NCBI RefSeq assembly: GCF_005239225.2
Contig: NC_133288.1
Location: forward strand, 7,273,035-7,337,034
From: Populus alba
Lineage: Eukaryota > Streptophyta > Magnoliopsida > Malpighiales > Salicaceae
Length of the DNA stretch: 64,000 nt
Direction: 5' to 3'
Position 1 is the stretch's first letter. Every line of letters starts with the position of its first letter. Under the pieces are notes generated by a model. The model did not search any database and was not told where the DNA came from. It saw nothing but the letters and a program-made list of their open reading frames with translations. The translations under genes and the position numbers were made by a program. Positions 35,160 through 47,311 of this stretch are shown piece after piece.

Positions 35160-37214
35160 AAACTCTCAATGGCAATTAGGAGGAACATGATCACCATTGT
35201 CACTTCGAAAAGCAACAAGGCCACTGATTCAAGTCACCAACATACTATTGAAGATTCTTCAACCCCGCCATTGAAAACAAAATCCATTGTCGAGTTTTAT
35301 GCACAAACTAAGCCAATTCTCAAGTTGACATCAACTTCGAATGCAAGAGGGGCACAAGATCTCGCCTCAAAGATGAAACCACAAGCAACTCCACTACAAA
35401 AGCTACATGGGGCGCGCAAAATTGTCTTCGGCACTTAAGGTGACTTTGACAATTCACCTATGCAAACTTCTCCGTGTCAATCACCAAGTAAGGCTTCGGG
35501 TTCTGGCACCATGTTAGTGATGATTACCGAGACAACATCTTTAAAGGATCAAGTGGCTAACTTGACAAAACTCGTCGAAGGGCTTTCGACTTCACTCAAG
35601 GCAAAAGACCACGAGATAGCAAAGTTGATGAACAAACTTAAGAGCTTGAATGAAGGAGGCCAAACCTCGACTACTGAGGCTTTTCAAGTAGATCAACTAG
35701 ATGTCATTGAGGAGTCGGCAATCGAGCTGGTGAAGAATATTACATGGTATTACTGATGGAATCTTCACCACAAAATCATTGAAAGAACTCATCAGAAGCC
35801 ATCACAGACCAGTGGAAAGCTCAATTCAACCTTCGTATTCGTATGCGAAGCCGTACACCCAAAGAATCGACTTGTTAAAGATGCCTCTAAGTTACCAACC
35901 ACCAAAGTTTCAACAATTTGATGGCAAGGGAAATCCTCGGCAACACGTAGCTCACTTTGTGGAGACTTGCAACAAGTGCCGGGACTAATGGATGATCTCA
36001 TGGTAAAAACAGTTTGTTCATTCCTTGAAAGGCTAATTGCCTTCGGGCACTGGATTACACTGACTTGGAGTCTTGCTTGATTGATACTTGGGAGCAGTTG
36101 GAGTGTGAGTTTCTTAACCGCTTTTACAACACTCATTGTGTGGTTAGCATAATTTAACTCACTAATGCACATTAGTGGAAGGAAGAGCCTGTAATCGACT
36201 ACATTCATCAATGGAGAAACCTTAGCCTCAATAGTAGAGATCGACTCACCAAAAATTCTGCGCTAGACATGTGTATTCATGGGATGCATTGGGGACTATG
36301 ATATATCCTACAAGGCATCAAACCAAAGTCTTTTAAAGAATTTGCTACTCGTGCACAAGATATGGAAACTTAGCATTGCGTTCCGGCTGAAAGTTCATTA
36401 TACCTAATGCAAGAGCCTAAAAGAAATAAGCCTGGAGGTCATAAATTTAGGAAAGAGCACAAACCATTCTAATGGGTCGAGGAAGCAATCTTTAGTAGTT
36501 AACTCGGCTACCGTAAAGGTACCAACTAGAGTTAAAAGAAATGATTATGCAATACCAACTACTTTTCAAAAGGGTGAAAGAAAGAAACCATCATTAAAAG
36601 AGCGACAAGAAAAAGCGTATCCATTCCTCGACTCAGACATATCTAGGATGCTGGATGATCTGCTTGAGGCAAATATCATTGAGTTACCAGAGGTGAAACA
36701 CCCTGAAGAAGCAAACCAAGTAGATAATCCGAATTATTGCAAATATCATCGTGTAATCAGTCATCCTATAGAGAAGTGTTTTGTGTTGAAAGACAAGATC
36801 ATGAGGCTGCACGAGAATGGAGATATCATTTTTTATGATGAAATAACAACCTCTAATATCACAACCGTGATCAATTTAGGACCATGTCAATCACTCTCTA
36901 TAGTAAGTTTCGGCTCCTTTGAACCTATAAAACTTGATGCCATTTTCCCGATGAGCTTCACTTCATCCTCAAGTCAAACTCCATATATAACCCTCACACC
37001 TCAAGTTGACAACTTGAAGCCTGAATCATCTGAAAATTATGATGATGAAGGATGGACTTTAGTCATGCGTAAAAGAGGAAGAAGGAAGCACATGCAGATG
37101 ACAAAGCCAACTAGAATGAGAATCTCAATGGTGAGGAAGCTAATTGATGAGCCGATACGCCGAAAGACTCAACAAAAATCCATACCAGTTAGAAAGGAGG
37201 GTTTTTCAGCTTAA
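35160..37214 (+). pseudogene. Gag of the third element, multiply frameshifted
   Basis: A helical N-terminal part at 35460-35756 (SLKDQVANLTKLVEGLSTSL) leads to YQPPKFQQFDGKGNPRQHVA (about 35895-35950). After a break, remnants of the gag core follow, with VKQFVHSLKG-, LESCLIDTWEQLECEFLNRF- and RACNRLHS-like blocks in shifting frames up to about 36400. Frame 36648-37214 has a finger-like NYCKYHRVISHPIEKC and the lineage-typical DDEGWTLVMRKR. This is the nucleocapsid end of gag. Confidence 0.82.
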
Positions 37215-38054
37215 AATCTAAGAAAATTTGTTACACTGAATGAGTACATGCCAACAGAGATGAAAAGAATTGAAAATGTACTTATTGCTTGCTATCATGT
37301 TGATGAAGAGAAAAATCCTATTGAACCTGTCATGAAGGAAAGTTATGATGACTCTTCAAATTTATCTCATGGTGTATACACAACAGAGATATCCTTCAAT
37401 GATGTTGCTTGGATCAAAACTCCATAACCGGCCTCTTTTCATTAAAGGATATGTTGATGAAAAAATGGTGAATCGTATCTTGGTGGACGAAGGCTCGACG
37501 GTCAATATACTACCTCTTAAGACTATAAGAGAGCTAGGATTCCCCAATGGATTTAAATCTTCCCAAGTCATCTGATGATTTAAGGTTTTAATCAAGGAGG
37601 GCAAAACGCCATAGGAAAGATAAGACTTGCGATGCACATGGAAGATATGGAATCTAATGCACTTTTCCATGTTATAGATGCCAAAACTACCTACAATATG
37701 TTGCTCGAGCGACCATGGATGCATGAAAATGGTATCATCTCTTTAACACTCCACCAATGTTTTAAGTATTGTCGAGATGGACAAGTAAGAAAGATAGTGA
37801 TGGACACCGATCCCTTCACCATAGCTGAAGCTTTCTTTGCAGATGCAAAATTCTATTTCAAGTCAAATATAATGAAAGAACTACGATCACCACCTGACTA
37901 TTTAGGAGAGGGAATAATTGACTCTAAAAGCTCAAAAGGGCATAAGTCATCTGCAAATGAAGAGATGTCTCAACCAACAAAGAATAAAGGAAAAGAAAAG
38001 GTGGTAGAAAACTTTGTTGACAATAAACCATCACGTAAAGCCACGGTACTTTGA
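37215..38054 (+). pseudogene. Aspartic protease region of the third element
   Basis: Frame 37345-37575 has RPLFIKGYVDEKMVNRILVD followed by EGSTVNILPLKTI. The active-site triplet reads Asp-Glu-Gly where the lineage usually has DDGS or DNGS. A frameshift near 37575 leads to 37632-38054 with FHVIDAKTTYNMLLERPWMH and SLTLHQCFKYC, the conserved block after the active site. The Gly of LLGRPW is Glu here. Confidence 0.85.
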
Positions 38055-39128
38055 TATATTTCGGTATCAGCAAGAAAAGAGGGCTAGTCTTCTTTTGCAA
38101 AGGATGAGGAAAAGATCAATAAAGGGCTTGAAAAATTGACCTTGCCAGCTACTAATCTCGCCTTGAACAAGGTCTCAAAACCTTTACTATAAGGGTTTGT
38201 TCATCAAACTAAGTCGGTGGTGATAAATCCTAAAGGACTTCCTGATAAACGAGCAAATAGCTTTGATCCCAATGCTTATAAGCTTTTAGCCAAGGTTGGT
38301 TATAGTCGTGAGCACATCAATGAGTTAGTAAAGGATGGTGATACGACTTAACTTGATGATAAACAAGTCTCTGCAAGGACTAGAAAGGCATAGAGAGAGA
38401 AGAAAACTTCTATCAAGACTTTGAGGGATGGTCTTAGATATGAGTCTTTCCACACCGCTGCATTTTAGATTAATAAAGAAGCCTCGTGATACATAAGTAC
38501 GGAAGAATTAAAGGAACATTACAACAAAGTTAGTCGGCACCTCTTAGAACTTCAGTCTGGATTGTCTTGGTGGAACTACAAGTTTGTGCTCCTATTTTGC
38601 TAGGATTGGAACCCAAATATGGAAGGCACTAAAATGCACACCAGTCTTTGCAAGACTTGGACAATCCATGTCCAAAAAGAGAACAGGTTTTTGATGGTGA
38701 TCAAAGGTTCTTCATAACAAAATACCTTCACGCATAAAGAGACAATGTGAATGGGTGGTGAGTGCTGAAGAACATTGAAAGAAAAACACGCACAATATGA
38801 TAACAAACCCTATAATGAAGAAGAAGAAGACAAAATAATGTGTCTCACTTCAAATCACTTCACTATTGAAGAAGATGATAATGACAAGTTTGTCATAAAA
38901 AAAGATGTTAAGGAAGCTCCACCTTTCCTTGAATCAGAAAATAAGCCTATAATGGATGAACTTAAAGAGGTTAACTTAGGAATTATTGAAAACCCACGAC
39001 CAACCTTTATCAATGCAAAACTTATCACCTGAAGAGGAAGCGAAATTACCATGGAACTTTTTGATGGAGTATCAAGATATTCTTTGCATGGGTCCATATG
39101 ATGAAATGCCAGGGTTTAGACCCAAGGG
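38055..39128 (+). pseudogene. Linker between protease and RT of the third element
   Basis: The stretch retains lineage-specific phrases such as FDPNAYKLLAKVGYSREHI (about 38270-38320) and, at 38775-39032, an acidic frame (NEEEEDKIMCLTS... DELKEVNLGIIENP). Both lie between protease and RT in Tat elements. It contains several stops and has no enzymatic domain. Confidence 0.7.
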
Positions 39129-41125
39129 TTGTTGTCCACAACAGCAGTGAAACACAGGGCTAGACCTGTAAAACAAACTCAGCATCGCTTTCGTCCTAAA
39201 CTCATATCACAGATTGAGACTGAAGTCAATAAACTTATCCAAACAGGTTTCATTCGCGAGGTCAAGTATCCTACGTGGATTTTAAATATTATGCCAATCA
39301 AATTCGAATGGCATCCGCAGATGAGGAGAAGACGGCTTTCCGGACTTCGAAAGGGATATATTGCTATAAAGGTGTTGTAACCCATTTTCGGGTCCCCACA
39401 AAAATAATAATAATAATAAAATTAAAAAAAAAACTGAACAGTGTCGTTTTGACACTGTTCCTCTTCCCGCATGCTGCTAGAGCCCCACACCAATGATTGC
39501 AGGCTGCTCCCAAAAACCCGTCGCGCACCCTGCCGAAATCAAGGGAGCGATGCCTTGCTGTCGCGCCCAATGGCCGACCAACCGCCGCGTGACCCGCTCC
39601 CTGGCTCCACAGTGAAAAGCCATGCTCACTGGCTCTATAAATAGAGGAGGAACGACGAACAGGGGAAGGAGAAAGGGGAGAAAGACCAAGAGAGGGGGAA
39701 GAGAAAGAAAAGGGAGAGACAGAGAGAGGAAAGCAGAAGAGAAGAGAGAGAGAGCGAAATAGAAGAAGAAGCAGACAAGAGAGTAAAACAGAGGAGAGAG
39801 AGAGATAGGAAAACAGCACCGTCGACTACCGTGAACCGCCAGCGCCGCCGCCATCACCCCTGCCGCATCAGCTCCTCTCAGCAATACCACCACTCCAGGT
39901 AACTTTCTACCTTTCCCGTCTTTTTTTTTTGCTTCAGCTTCATCTGCATGCAGAACGTTTACGTTCTGCAGCAGATGAAGATTAATTAGCTAGTTATTGT
40001 GTTGTGCACAGTACCCAACCCATGCATTTGGGCCAGGTTCGGCCCAGCCCATGTATTTGGGCCTGACCCGACCCATTTCAAAGAAAAAAAATCAAAAATA
40101 TTTGTTTCAGTATTTTATAATTTTTTCCGCGTAGTTTTTATGTCATTTTGATTAATATTGGGTGGTATTTTATGTTGTTAAAAATAAAAAAATCTGATAT
40201 TAAAATACCCGGTTTTCGTAAAAAAACTTCCAAAAATACAAAAAAATTGAAAAAAGAGAAAAAAATGTTTTAGCATACATTTTGGCTTTAATAACCAGTT
40301 TATTAAAGTCAAGAGAATATTGGCCAAAATTTCAAAAGCAACAAAAAATTTTATTTTGTTTGTCTCTTAGTATCCTAGGTATGACATTACACGTAATGCA
40401 TATTCTGGATATTTAATTCTTTTATTTTTTGACAATAGAACCTGGGGTATGACATTACATGTAATGCGTATTCCGAACAATGAGAAACCACAACACGATC
40501 TTAGATTTTATCAGACATTAAAACAATGCAGCCTACCTTAGGTAGGGCGTAGTTGGGGTGCTAATACCTTCCCTTTAGGCAACCATTCTTCGTACCTGAT
40601 CTCTAAAGACCAGTTAAGGTTCCTAGTAACCAGAATACTAGGTGGCGACTCCCAGTCCATATTTTCACTTGTAGAGACAAGAATTCCTTGTCTCTCCCTT
40701 TTTGCCAGGAATAAATATTCCGATTTTGCCTGGAGGGTGGACGATCGCCGCGCCACCGCACACGTGCGACAAAAGGTATGTTGTTTAGCTTAAAGAATGC
40801 AGGTGCCACTTATCAAAGGGCAATGCAGAAGATTTTTGATGATATGCTTCACCAACATGTTGAATGCTATGTTGACAACCTCGTGGTGAAATCGAAAGAA
40901 AAAGAAAATCATTTGCAAGATCTTTATCTGGTATTTGAACGGTTACGTTGATTCCAGCTAAAGATGAATCCACTAAAATACGCATTTGGTGTGTCCTCAG
41001 GCAAATTCCTAAGGTTTATAGTTCAACATCGAGGAATCGAGATTGACCAGTCTAAGATCGAGGCCATTCTAAAAATGCCGGAGCCAAGAAACATCCATGA
41101 GTTGAAGAGTCTCCAAGGAAAGTTG
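39129..41125 (+). pseudogene. RT of the third element, deleted and split by a solo LTR
   Basis: The start matches Tat RT (RRFRPKLISQIETEVNKLI type, GFIREVKYPTWILNI). Roughly 200 bp are then missing, so the block with the first catalytic aspartate is gone, and the sequence resumes at IRMASADEEKTAFRTSKGIY. A solo LTR interrupts it at 39373-40771. The second half (40777-41125) has SLKNAGATYQRAM, then YVDN where the catalytic YVDD is expected (40867-40878), then FGVSSGKFLRFIVQHRGIEI and LKSLQGKL. With the deletion, the YVDN change and stops, it cannot be active. Confidence 0.88.
39373..40771 (+). mobile_element. Solo LTR with exact target-site duplication
   Basis: 1399 bp starting TGTTGTAACCC and ending GTGCGACA, flanked by AAAGG at 39368-39372 and 40772-40776. 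Removing it and one AAAGG restores the RT reading frame, so it inserted into an RT that was in frame at this point. It contains a TATA box (CTATAAATAGAGG, 39635-39647), the leader block GCAGAACG...CAGCAGATGAA (39950-39980) shared with the second element, and the U5 motifs CCTACCTTAGGTAGGGCG (40532) and GGTGGCGACTCC (40641). A solo LTR is the usual product of recombination between the two LTRs of one element. Confidence 0.93.
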
Positions 41126-41635
41126 ATGTCAACCATTCACATTAATAATAAATACAAAAAAAATAATCATGCGCAACTGGCGCAGAAACCGTAGATTAAT
41201 TCTCTGGTTACTGTACACACAGTAACCCGGTTACTATGTGCAAGTAACAGCCCATAAAAAATATTTGCGTTGGTCCCTCTAACCGCAGCCGACCGAGACA
41301 TTGGCCCCGTACCGCACGTCCCCACGATGAAAAAAAAAAAACACATGCTCACGGGCTATAAATGGAGGCTCCGTCATACGTTCTGCAGAATTATTAGCTA
41401 GTTACTGTGCTGTGCACAGTAACTAGCTAATGTTGCACAGCTGTGCACAATTAATTATGTGGTCAACATGTGTAAGGCAAGGAAAAACTTCCACAAAAAT
41501 ACAAAAAAATTAAAAAAAAGAGAAAAAAATGTTTTTGTGCATCGGCCAAATCTCAAAGCTAAAAATTCATATTGTAGTAGACGAGCTGAACTAAATTTAT
41601 TCTATTTAATTCTACAATAAAACCTGAGTATGGAC
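41126..41635 (+). mobile_element. Degenerate LTR fragment inserted between RT and RNaseH
   Basis: The coding similarity stops after LKSLQGKL and resumes near 41636. The intervening 510 bp carry the same landmarks as the solo LTR at 39373: CATGCTCAC-GGGCTATAAATGGAGG (41345-41370), GTTCTGCAGAATTATTAGCTAG, GTGCTGTGCACAGTAAC, and AAATACAAAAAAATT followed by AAAAAAATGTTTT. It is a shortened relative of that LTR. No target-site duplication was recognised. Confidence 0.6.
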
Positions 41636-42470
41636 ATGTATTCTAGAACATTGATGTTTACAATAAAGAAGCTAAGGCATTACCTTCCAAGCACATTTGG
41701 TAAGATTAATTCTGTCCCGAGCTGACCCTTTAAAGTATATCATCTCAAGACCAGAATACTATTAGAAGATTGGAAAAATGGGCTTTATTGCTTCAAAGAA
41801 TTTGAAATTGTTTACGTCTTACAAAAGGCTATCAAGGGGCAAGCACTAGCTGATTTTCTCGTTGATCATCTTATTCTTGATGAATGGAAGTTCTCTGAAG
41901 ACTTGCCTGATGAGGACATTTTGTTTACTGAAATGTTAGAACCATGGAAAATGTTCTTTGATGGCGTAGCACGACAAGATGGAGCCGGGGCTGGGGTTAT
42001 ATTCATCACACCAGAAGGAGAGGTCTTACATTTCTCTTTTTCACTTACCGAATGTTGTTCTAATAACATGGCTAAATATCAAGCCTTGATTCTTGGGTTG
42101 GAAATGACAGTGAATATAAAGATGTCTCGCCTTAAAGTTTTTAGTGATTCTTAATTAGTCATCAGACAACTCCTCTCATTATATGAAGTCAAGAAGCCGA
42201 AATTCATCCCATATCATAAGTATGCACTTAAACTAATAACATCACTTGATTGTGTCACTTTAGAACATGTGCCATAAAAAGAGAATAAGCAAGCCAATGC
42301 CTTAGCAAATTTGGCGTCAACATTAGCATCATGTAGTGAGGAGATAAAAGTCCTTGTATGTCAAAGAAGGGTCGTTCCACCACTAAATCATGACATAGAA
42401 GAGAAAGAACAAGTGAGCATAGTTTCTGTCTACGAGATTAAAGAGAAGACTAGCGTCAGCCACTTATCGA
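41636..42470 (+). pseudogene. RT connection and RNaseH of the third element
   Basis: Remnants of YLSRTL and IKKLRHYL lie near 41640-41680, followed by QKAIKGQALADFLVDHLI (41824-41877). RNaseH starts WKMFFDGVARQDGAGAGVI with the first aspartate. The block with the second acidic residue reads NNMAKYQALILGLE, so the expected catalytic glutamate is lysine. SDSQLVI carries a stop in place of glutamine (42152-42154). The enzyme is inactive on these grounds. Confidence 0.85.
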
Positions 42471-42474
42471 GTAT

Positions 42475-43695
42475 TTGAGACATGGAAAGCTACCTAAAGA
42501 CCTACACCATAAGACAAAGGTGAGACGAAGAGCTTCTCATTTCATATACTTCCAAGGCACTCTTTATCGACGTTCTTTTGACGGAGTCTTTTTACGTTGT
42601 CTTAGAGAAAAAGAAGCAACAAAAGCACTAGAAGAAACTCATTCAGGGATCTGTGAAGCACACCAATCAGGCCCTAAACTTAACTTTTTGATCAAAAGAA
42701 TGGGATATTACTGGCCAATAATGGTGAAGGATTGCATAGACTGTGCTAGAAAATGTCAAAGTTGTCAATTGTATGCTAATTTGATCCACTAGCCACCCGA
42801 GCCCTTACACTCTACAGTTGCCTCTTAGCCCTTTGATGCTTGGGGACTTGATGTGGTAGGACCATTGCCGAAAAGCTCTAGGGGTCATCTTTACATATTG
42901 GCTGCAACAGATTACTTCTCCAAGTGGGCAGAAGTTGTAGGATTAAAAGAGGTCAAGAAAGAGACAATTGTAAACTTCATCCGAACAAACATCATTTATC
43001 GTTATGGGGTACTAAGATACATCATAAACGATAATGGAAAGGAGTTCTACAATACGACTATGAACAAGTTGTGTGCACAGTTCAGTTTTAAATAACATAA
43101 CTCTTCTATGTACAATGCTCCAGCTAATGGTTTGGCGGAAGCCTTTAACAAGACTTTATGCAACATTCTCAAGAAGGTGGTGAATCACTCAAAGAAGGAA
43201 TGGCATGAGAGAATTGGGGAGGTGCTATGGGCTTATTGTACTACATTCCGAACACCGACTCAAGCTACTCCATACTCCTTGGTATATGGGGTTGAAGTTG
43301 TTCTTCCATTAGAATGTCAAATTCCATCTTTAAGAATCGCAATCCAAGAAGGACATTCCAATGAAGACAATGTTCGTCTACGCCTTGAAGAGCTTGAAGC
43401 TTTAGATGAAAAATGTCTTGAGGCACAACAACGATTAGAATGTTATCAAGCACGACTCTGTAGAGCTTCCAAAAAGAAAGTGCGACCACTCTCATTCCAA
43501 GAAGGAGATCTTGTCTTGGCAGTACGACGCCCGATAATCAAGTCAAAACACATAGGCAACAAGTTCCTCTCCAAATAGGATGGCCCTTATATGGTTCAAG
43601 AAGTTTACACCAATGAAGCTTACAAAATTGTTGATGAGAATGGATTGAGGATTGGGTCTATCAATGGCAAATTCTTAAAAAGATACTATGCTTGA
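42475..43695 (+). pseudogene. Integrase of the third element
   Basis: The zinc-binding domain (HSGICEAHQSG... CARKCQSCQLY) is at 42475-42792. The catalytic core follows with WGLDVVGPLPKSSRGHLYIL, DYFSKWAEVVGLK, NDNGKEFYN and NGLAEAFNKTL, so the three catalytic acidic residues remain. The C-terminal part has VRPLSFQEGDLVLAVRRP and ends FLKRYYA at 43694. Stops at 42790-42792, about 42826, 43093 and 43576 break the frame. It is the best preserved domain of this element. Confidence 0.9.
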
Positions 43696-44115
43696 AATCT
43701 AATATAGCTCCTGACCCACATGAGCTAAAACTATGAAAGGCATAAAAAACAAACAAAATTGAACTACATTATGACTTGTTCCTTTATCCACAAAGGTATG
43801 TAAGCAACTTGGAATTCATTCTGAGTATAGTCACGCAAAAAAAAAAAAACTTTTTGAAAAAAAAAATGTTTTGAACTACTTTGTCACTTGATCATTTATC
43901 CACAAAGATACGTAGGTAACTTAGAAATTATTCTTAGTACAGTCACACCATCCTTTAAAGCTATTTGAGAGGGATAACAAGATATAAGGGAAATTAAAAT
44001 ATAGACTTTATTAATAGAAAAAAGAATTCTATTACATAAAGTATGTAGTCTCAGCAGAAAATCTTAAACTAGTGTTACCAAAACAGAAAATATCCAAAGC
44101 ACAAGAAACCATCAA
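43696..44115 (+). other. Retroelement sequence after integrase
   Basis: A near-repeat occurs here: CTTTATCCACAAAGGTATGTA (43789) and TTTATCCACAAAGATACGTA (43894), both followed by AACTT...GAATT/AATTATTCT-AGTA. It is typical 3' sequence of this lineage. The transition to host-gene sequence lies near 44050-44115 and is not sharply visible. Confidence 0.6.
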
Positions 44116-45130
44116 CATACTACGGGTTCAAGGAGTCTGTTGAATCCGGCCACGAGAACATAATTGATTGCCCAGCAGTTAATGGGTCTTGCTTGGGTTG
44201 CAGCGATGAAGTGATAGCCATGCCTTGTTGCCTCTTGAGAGCTTTGGAGAAGAGCATATGATTCTATACCAGCAATGAAACATCAAGACCTGGGGAAGCT
44301 GTGGTTCCATTGATGGAAGCAAATGAAATTGCAAAAGGAGGAGACGTCTGAGGACTTAAAAGCTAGTGTTTGTGGCTGCTGCGGTTTCTTTTCACTGGTA
44401 TTTCCACTTGCGCTATAGGCACCACCCATTGGTGTGGGATTCATCAAAGCAAAGTTCGCGAGATGTATTCGCAATAAATTCTGGCCATAAATACTTATGT
44501 TTGAGCCGGAAACTAGACTGTCAATAGTTGATGGACTATACGGGCTTGGGGAGTAACACTTTGAATTTGCATCAGCTGCCGCTGCTAGTTCGGTACAGAT
44601 TGATTCTGCTGATGATTCTGCAAATGGTTGGATCTGAAGGACTGTTGTTGATTCCACCTTATTCACTCTCATGTGGTTTATGCTGCTGATTCTGCAAATG
44701 CTTCTGGGATTATGAGGAGCCACTAGAAATACTTGGATTTTGATGACCTTGTTGGCCTTGTTGTGTCTGTATTAATGGTTGTTATTGTCGAAGAAACTGT
44801 AAAGGATGAAGCATTCGAGAAGAATAAAATTGATCCATTGAAAAAAAAGGCACAGCTTGAGGATGGGTTCCTTTGGAAGTTGTTGCGGCCCCAACATATG
44901 CAGGGATTGGAATCTGGTATGCACCATTTTGCAAAATTGCCAAGTATCGAGTTTCATTGCCAGGAAAGTTTGGGTAGCTGAAGCTCATTGTTGTAGCGCC
45001 TGTTATTGCTGATGTTGTGACATTTCTTGAAGCAGAACTTAAGCTACTTGAGCAAGCTACACTGCCAACAGAAGAAGAAGGCCTCACAATGACTGGTCGG
45101 GTAAAAGCTGCAGCAACAACTTGTTGTTGT
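44116..45130 (-). pseudogene. TIC-like: TIME FOR COFFEE-like gene fragment, C-terminal exon (3' part)
   Basis: Minus strand. SFSYPNFPGNETRYLAILQN, PIPAYVGAATTSKGTHPQAV, SSRMLHP, QGHQNPSISSGSS, LANFALMNPTPMGGAYSASG and NTSEKK, then SINGTT-like and NHMLFSKALK-like phrases, are in the order expected for the C-terminal region of TIME FOR COFFEE, a plant nuclear regulator of the circadian clock and jasmonate signalling. Stops and frameshifts occur at about 44780, 44650 and 44280. A copia element splits the glutamine-rich tract at 45131. The other side continues at 49169-49253. Family identification is from remembered conserved phrases and the extended collinearity. Confidence 0.8.
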
Positions 45131-45446
45131 TGTTGGTGGGAATAACCACTGGTGGTGGCTTTGAAACACTCAGAGGGGATAAAACACAAAGTTTTATTAC
45201 AAAATCCGAAATTTACAATTAACAAAAGTTTAACAATACACACCCTCTCTCTCTCTATTCTCTTTCTAGTGTTTCTCTCAATTATTTCCACACATATAAC
45301 ATAAGTTGGGCACTCTATTTATACAGAAATTAAAACACAAAAAAAATCAACTATTCCAAGTGTGAAGGTGGCTGGCGGCTGCGGCTGGTGGCTGGCGGTT
45401 GCCTTCCTTGACCATCTGGGAGCTTCTAGATTGAGTTTATTCAACA
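45131..45446 (-). repeat. 3' LTR of the copia element
   Basis: 316 bp with TG...CA ends. In element orientation it follows the polypurine tract. It has a TATA-like CTATTTATACAG (plus strand) near 45312. Confidence 0.93.
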
Positions 45447-45811
45447 AATCTCCCCTTTAAACTCAATCGAGGGATGTCATGCCAAGCATGAACACTTCTC
45501 CTTTCAATGCCTTCTTTCTGCTTGTACCCTTTATCCACTAATTTGGCTTTCGTCTTGTAGACCCATTTGACACCTATTGCTTTCTTCTTTTCTGGTGGGT
45601 CCTTATCTGCATGGAAACAAAATAGAGTTGTATCTTCCATAACCTGAGTGCTATCGTACAACTCTTCAAGATTCCGCATCTTTCTTGGTCCTTCTGACAA
45701 GGATGCTGATGGTGGTGTTGATGATGATGCTCCTGGTGTGTTCCTCCTGTTGAATACAGGGAATCTGTGTACCAGACTTTGTGGTTCAGCTGCTGGTATA
45801 AACACTGGACT
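45447..45811 (-). pseudogene. RT remnant of the copia element
   Basis: The frame (45437-45805) ends with KKAIGVKWVYKTKAKLVDKG followed by YKQKEGIE, the first conserved block of copia RT. It then runs into unrelated residues and the polypurine tract. A short internal deletion also removed residues between YKTK and KLV. Motifs with the catalytic aspartates (including YVDD) and all of RNaseH are absent. The missing part corresponds to well over 1 kb. Confidence 0.9.
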
Positions 45812-46849
45812 TTATGGTTCAGCTGCTGGCACAATCGGTTCTTCTACAGGTACAATCGGTTCTTCGACAAGTACTGTTGGTACTTCTTCACCTTCAAGGA
45901 TCAAATCAGTGGTGATCCATTTGACTGCTTCTTGATCACCATTCCATTCCCAAGATTTATCTTCTTCAAAGATAACATCTCTACTCGTAATCACCTTCTT
46001 CGTGATGGGATTATACAGCCTGTATCCCATCCTTCTTTCACCATATCCGACAAAGATGCATTTCTCGCTTTTATCATCGAGCTTTCTCCTTCTTGCATCT
46101 GGGATCTTTGCATATGCCACACAACCAAAGACTCGAAGATGAGTTACACTTGGTTTGTGACCACTCCATGCTTCTTCTGGAATGACTCCTTGCAAACTTC
46201 TGGTTGGGCAATGATTCAACAGATACACTGCACATGATACAGCTTCAGCCTAGTATTGCTTGGGCAATTTCTTTGCTTTGAGCAGACTTCTTGCCATGTC
46301 AAGAATCGTGCGATTCTTCCTTTCTGCTACACCGTTCAGCTGTGGTGTATAGGCTGGTGTCGTCTGATGTCTGATGCCTTGTTGTGTACAGAAGGCTTCA
46401 AAGTCATTTGCTGTATATTCTCCTCCTTGATCAGATCTCACTGTTCTGATCGTATAACCAGTTTGCTTCTCCACAATTGCTTTAAAATCTTTAAAACAAT
46501 TGAATACTTCTGACTTCCTCTTCAAAAAGTATATCCACGTTTTTCTACTAAAATCATCAGTAAAAGTGAGGAAGTACCTATTTTGTCCAGTCGACATAAG
46601 CGTTATTGGGCCACACACATCTGTGTGTACTAACTCTAGTGGCCTCTTTGCTCTCCAGTTGACTTCTTTGGCAAAACTGGATCTGTGATGTTTGTTGAGG
46701 ACACAACTCTCATAGACTTCATCTGGATGATCAATGTGAGGCAAACCTTTGACCATCTTCTTGCTTGCTAGCATCTTCAGACTTGTGAAATTCAGATGTC
46801 CAAGCCTCAGGTGCCAAAGCCATTCTTCACTGTTGGTGATGGCGCTCAA
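45812..46849 (-). pseudogene. Copia integrase with pre-integrase domain, one stop
   Basis: The frame 46250-46849 starts with HLRLGHLNFTSLKMLASKKM. The zinc-binding CxxC reads YESC, so one cysteine is tyrosine. The catalytic residues remain: HTDVCGPI, then RSDQGGEYTANDF, then NGVAERKNRTI. A TAG at 46250-46252 stands where the family has tryptophan (LPKxYWAEAV). The remaining frame (45812-46228) has CPTRSLQGVIPEEAWSG, HLRVFGCVAYAKIP and KCIFVGYGE, the integrase C-terminal region. Confidence 0.9.
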
Positions 46850-46867
46850 ACACCTTGCTGCATCATA

Positions 46868-47311
46868 CTAGATGTTCAAAGGAAACATCCTATTCTTGGA
46901 CATTTTCACGTAGGCCATTAATCTCCAATTGTTCTCTCTAATGGCCAGATGACAATTCTCCGAGTAAAAAGTATAACCTCTCTCCAAAAGTTGACCTAAG
47001 CTGATTAGGTTCTGCTTTATGGCTGGGACATAATAGACATTGGCGATGTAGCTGGAATCACCATTCTTCAGCTTGATTAGGATACTGCCTTTACCTTTGA
47101 ATGGAACCTTTGTGGTATCTCCAAAAGTAACTAGACCTTGCTTGGTCTCATCTAGATTACTAAATAACTCTCGGTAGCCGCACATGTGATTGCTGGCTCC
47201 AGTATCTAGATACCATATTTCCTGTTTCTCGCCAAGTTCTTGTTGGACAAGAAATGCAGATGCTTCTCTGTCATCCTTCTCTGCATAGTTTGCTTGCTCA
47301 CGTATCTCCAA
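46868..47311 (-). pseudogene. Copia protease region
   Basis: The active-site motif is WYLDTGASNHMCG. It is followed by FGDTTKVPFKGKGSILIKLK, NVYYVPAIKQNLISLGQLLE and a C-terminal part leading to the pre-integrase zinc domain. The frame ends at 46868 with a stop where the polyprotein should continue (LNI-stop), so it is separated from integrase by one lesion. Confidence 0.9.

Noticed and set aside
44733..44981. Plus-strand frame antisense to the TIC-like fragment
   Set aside because: It is the shadow of the minus-strand TIC-like sequence, which matches the family throughout.
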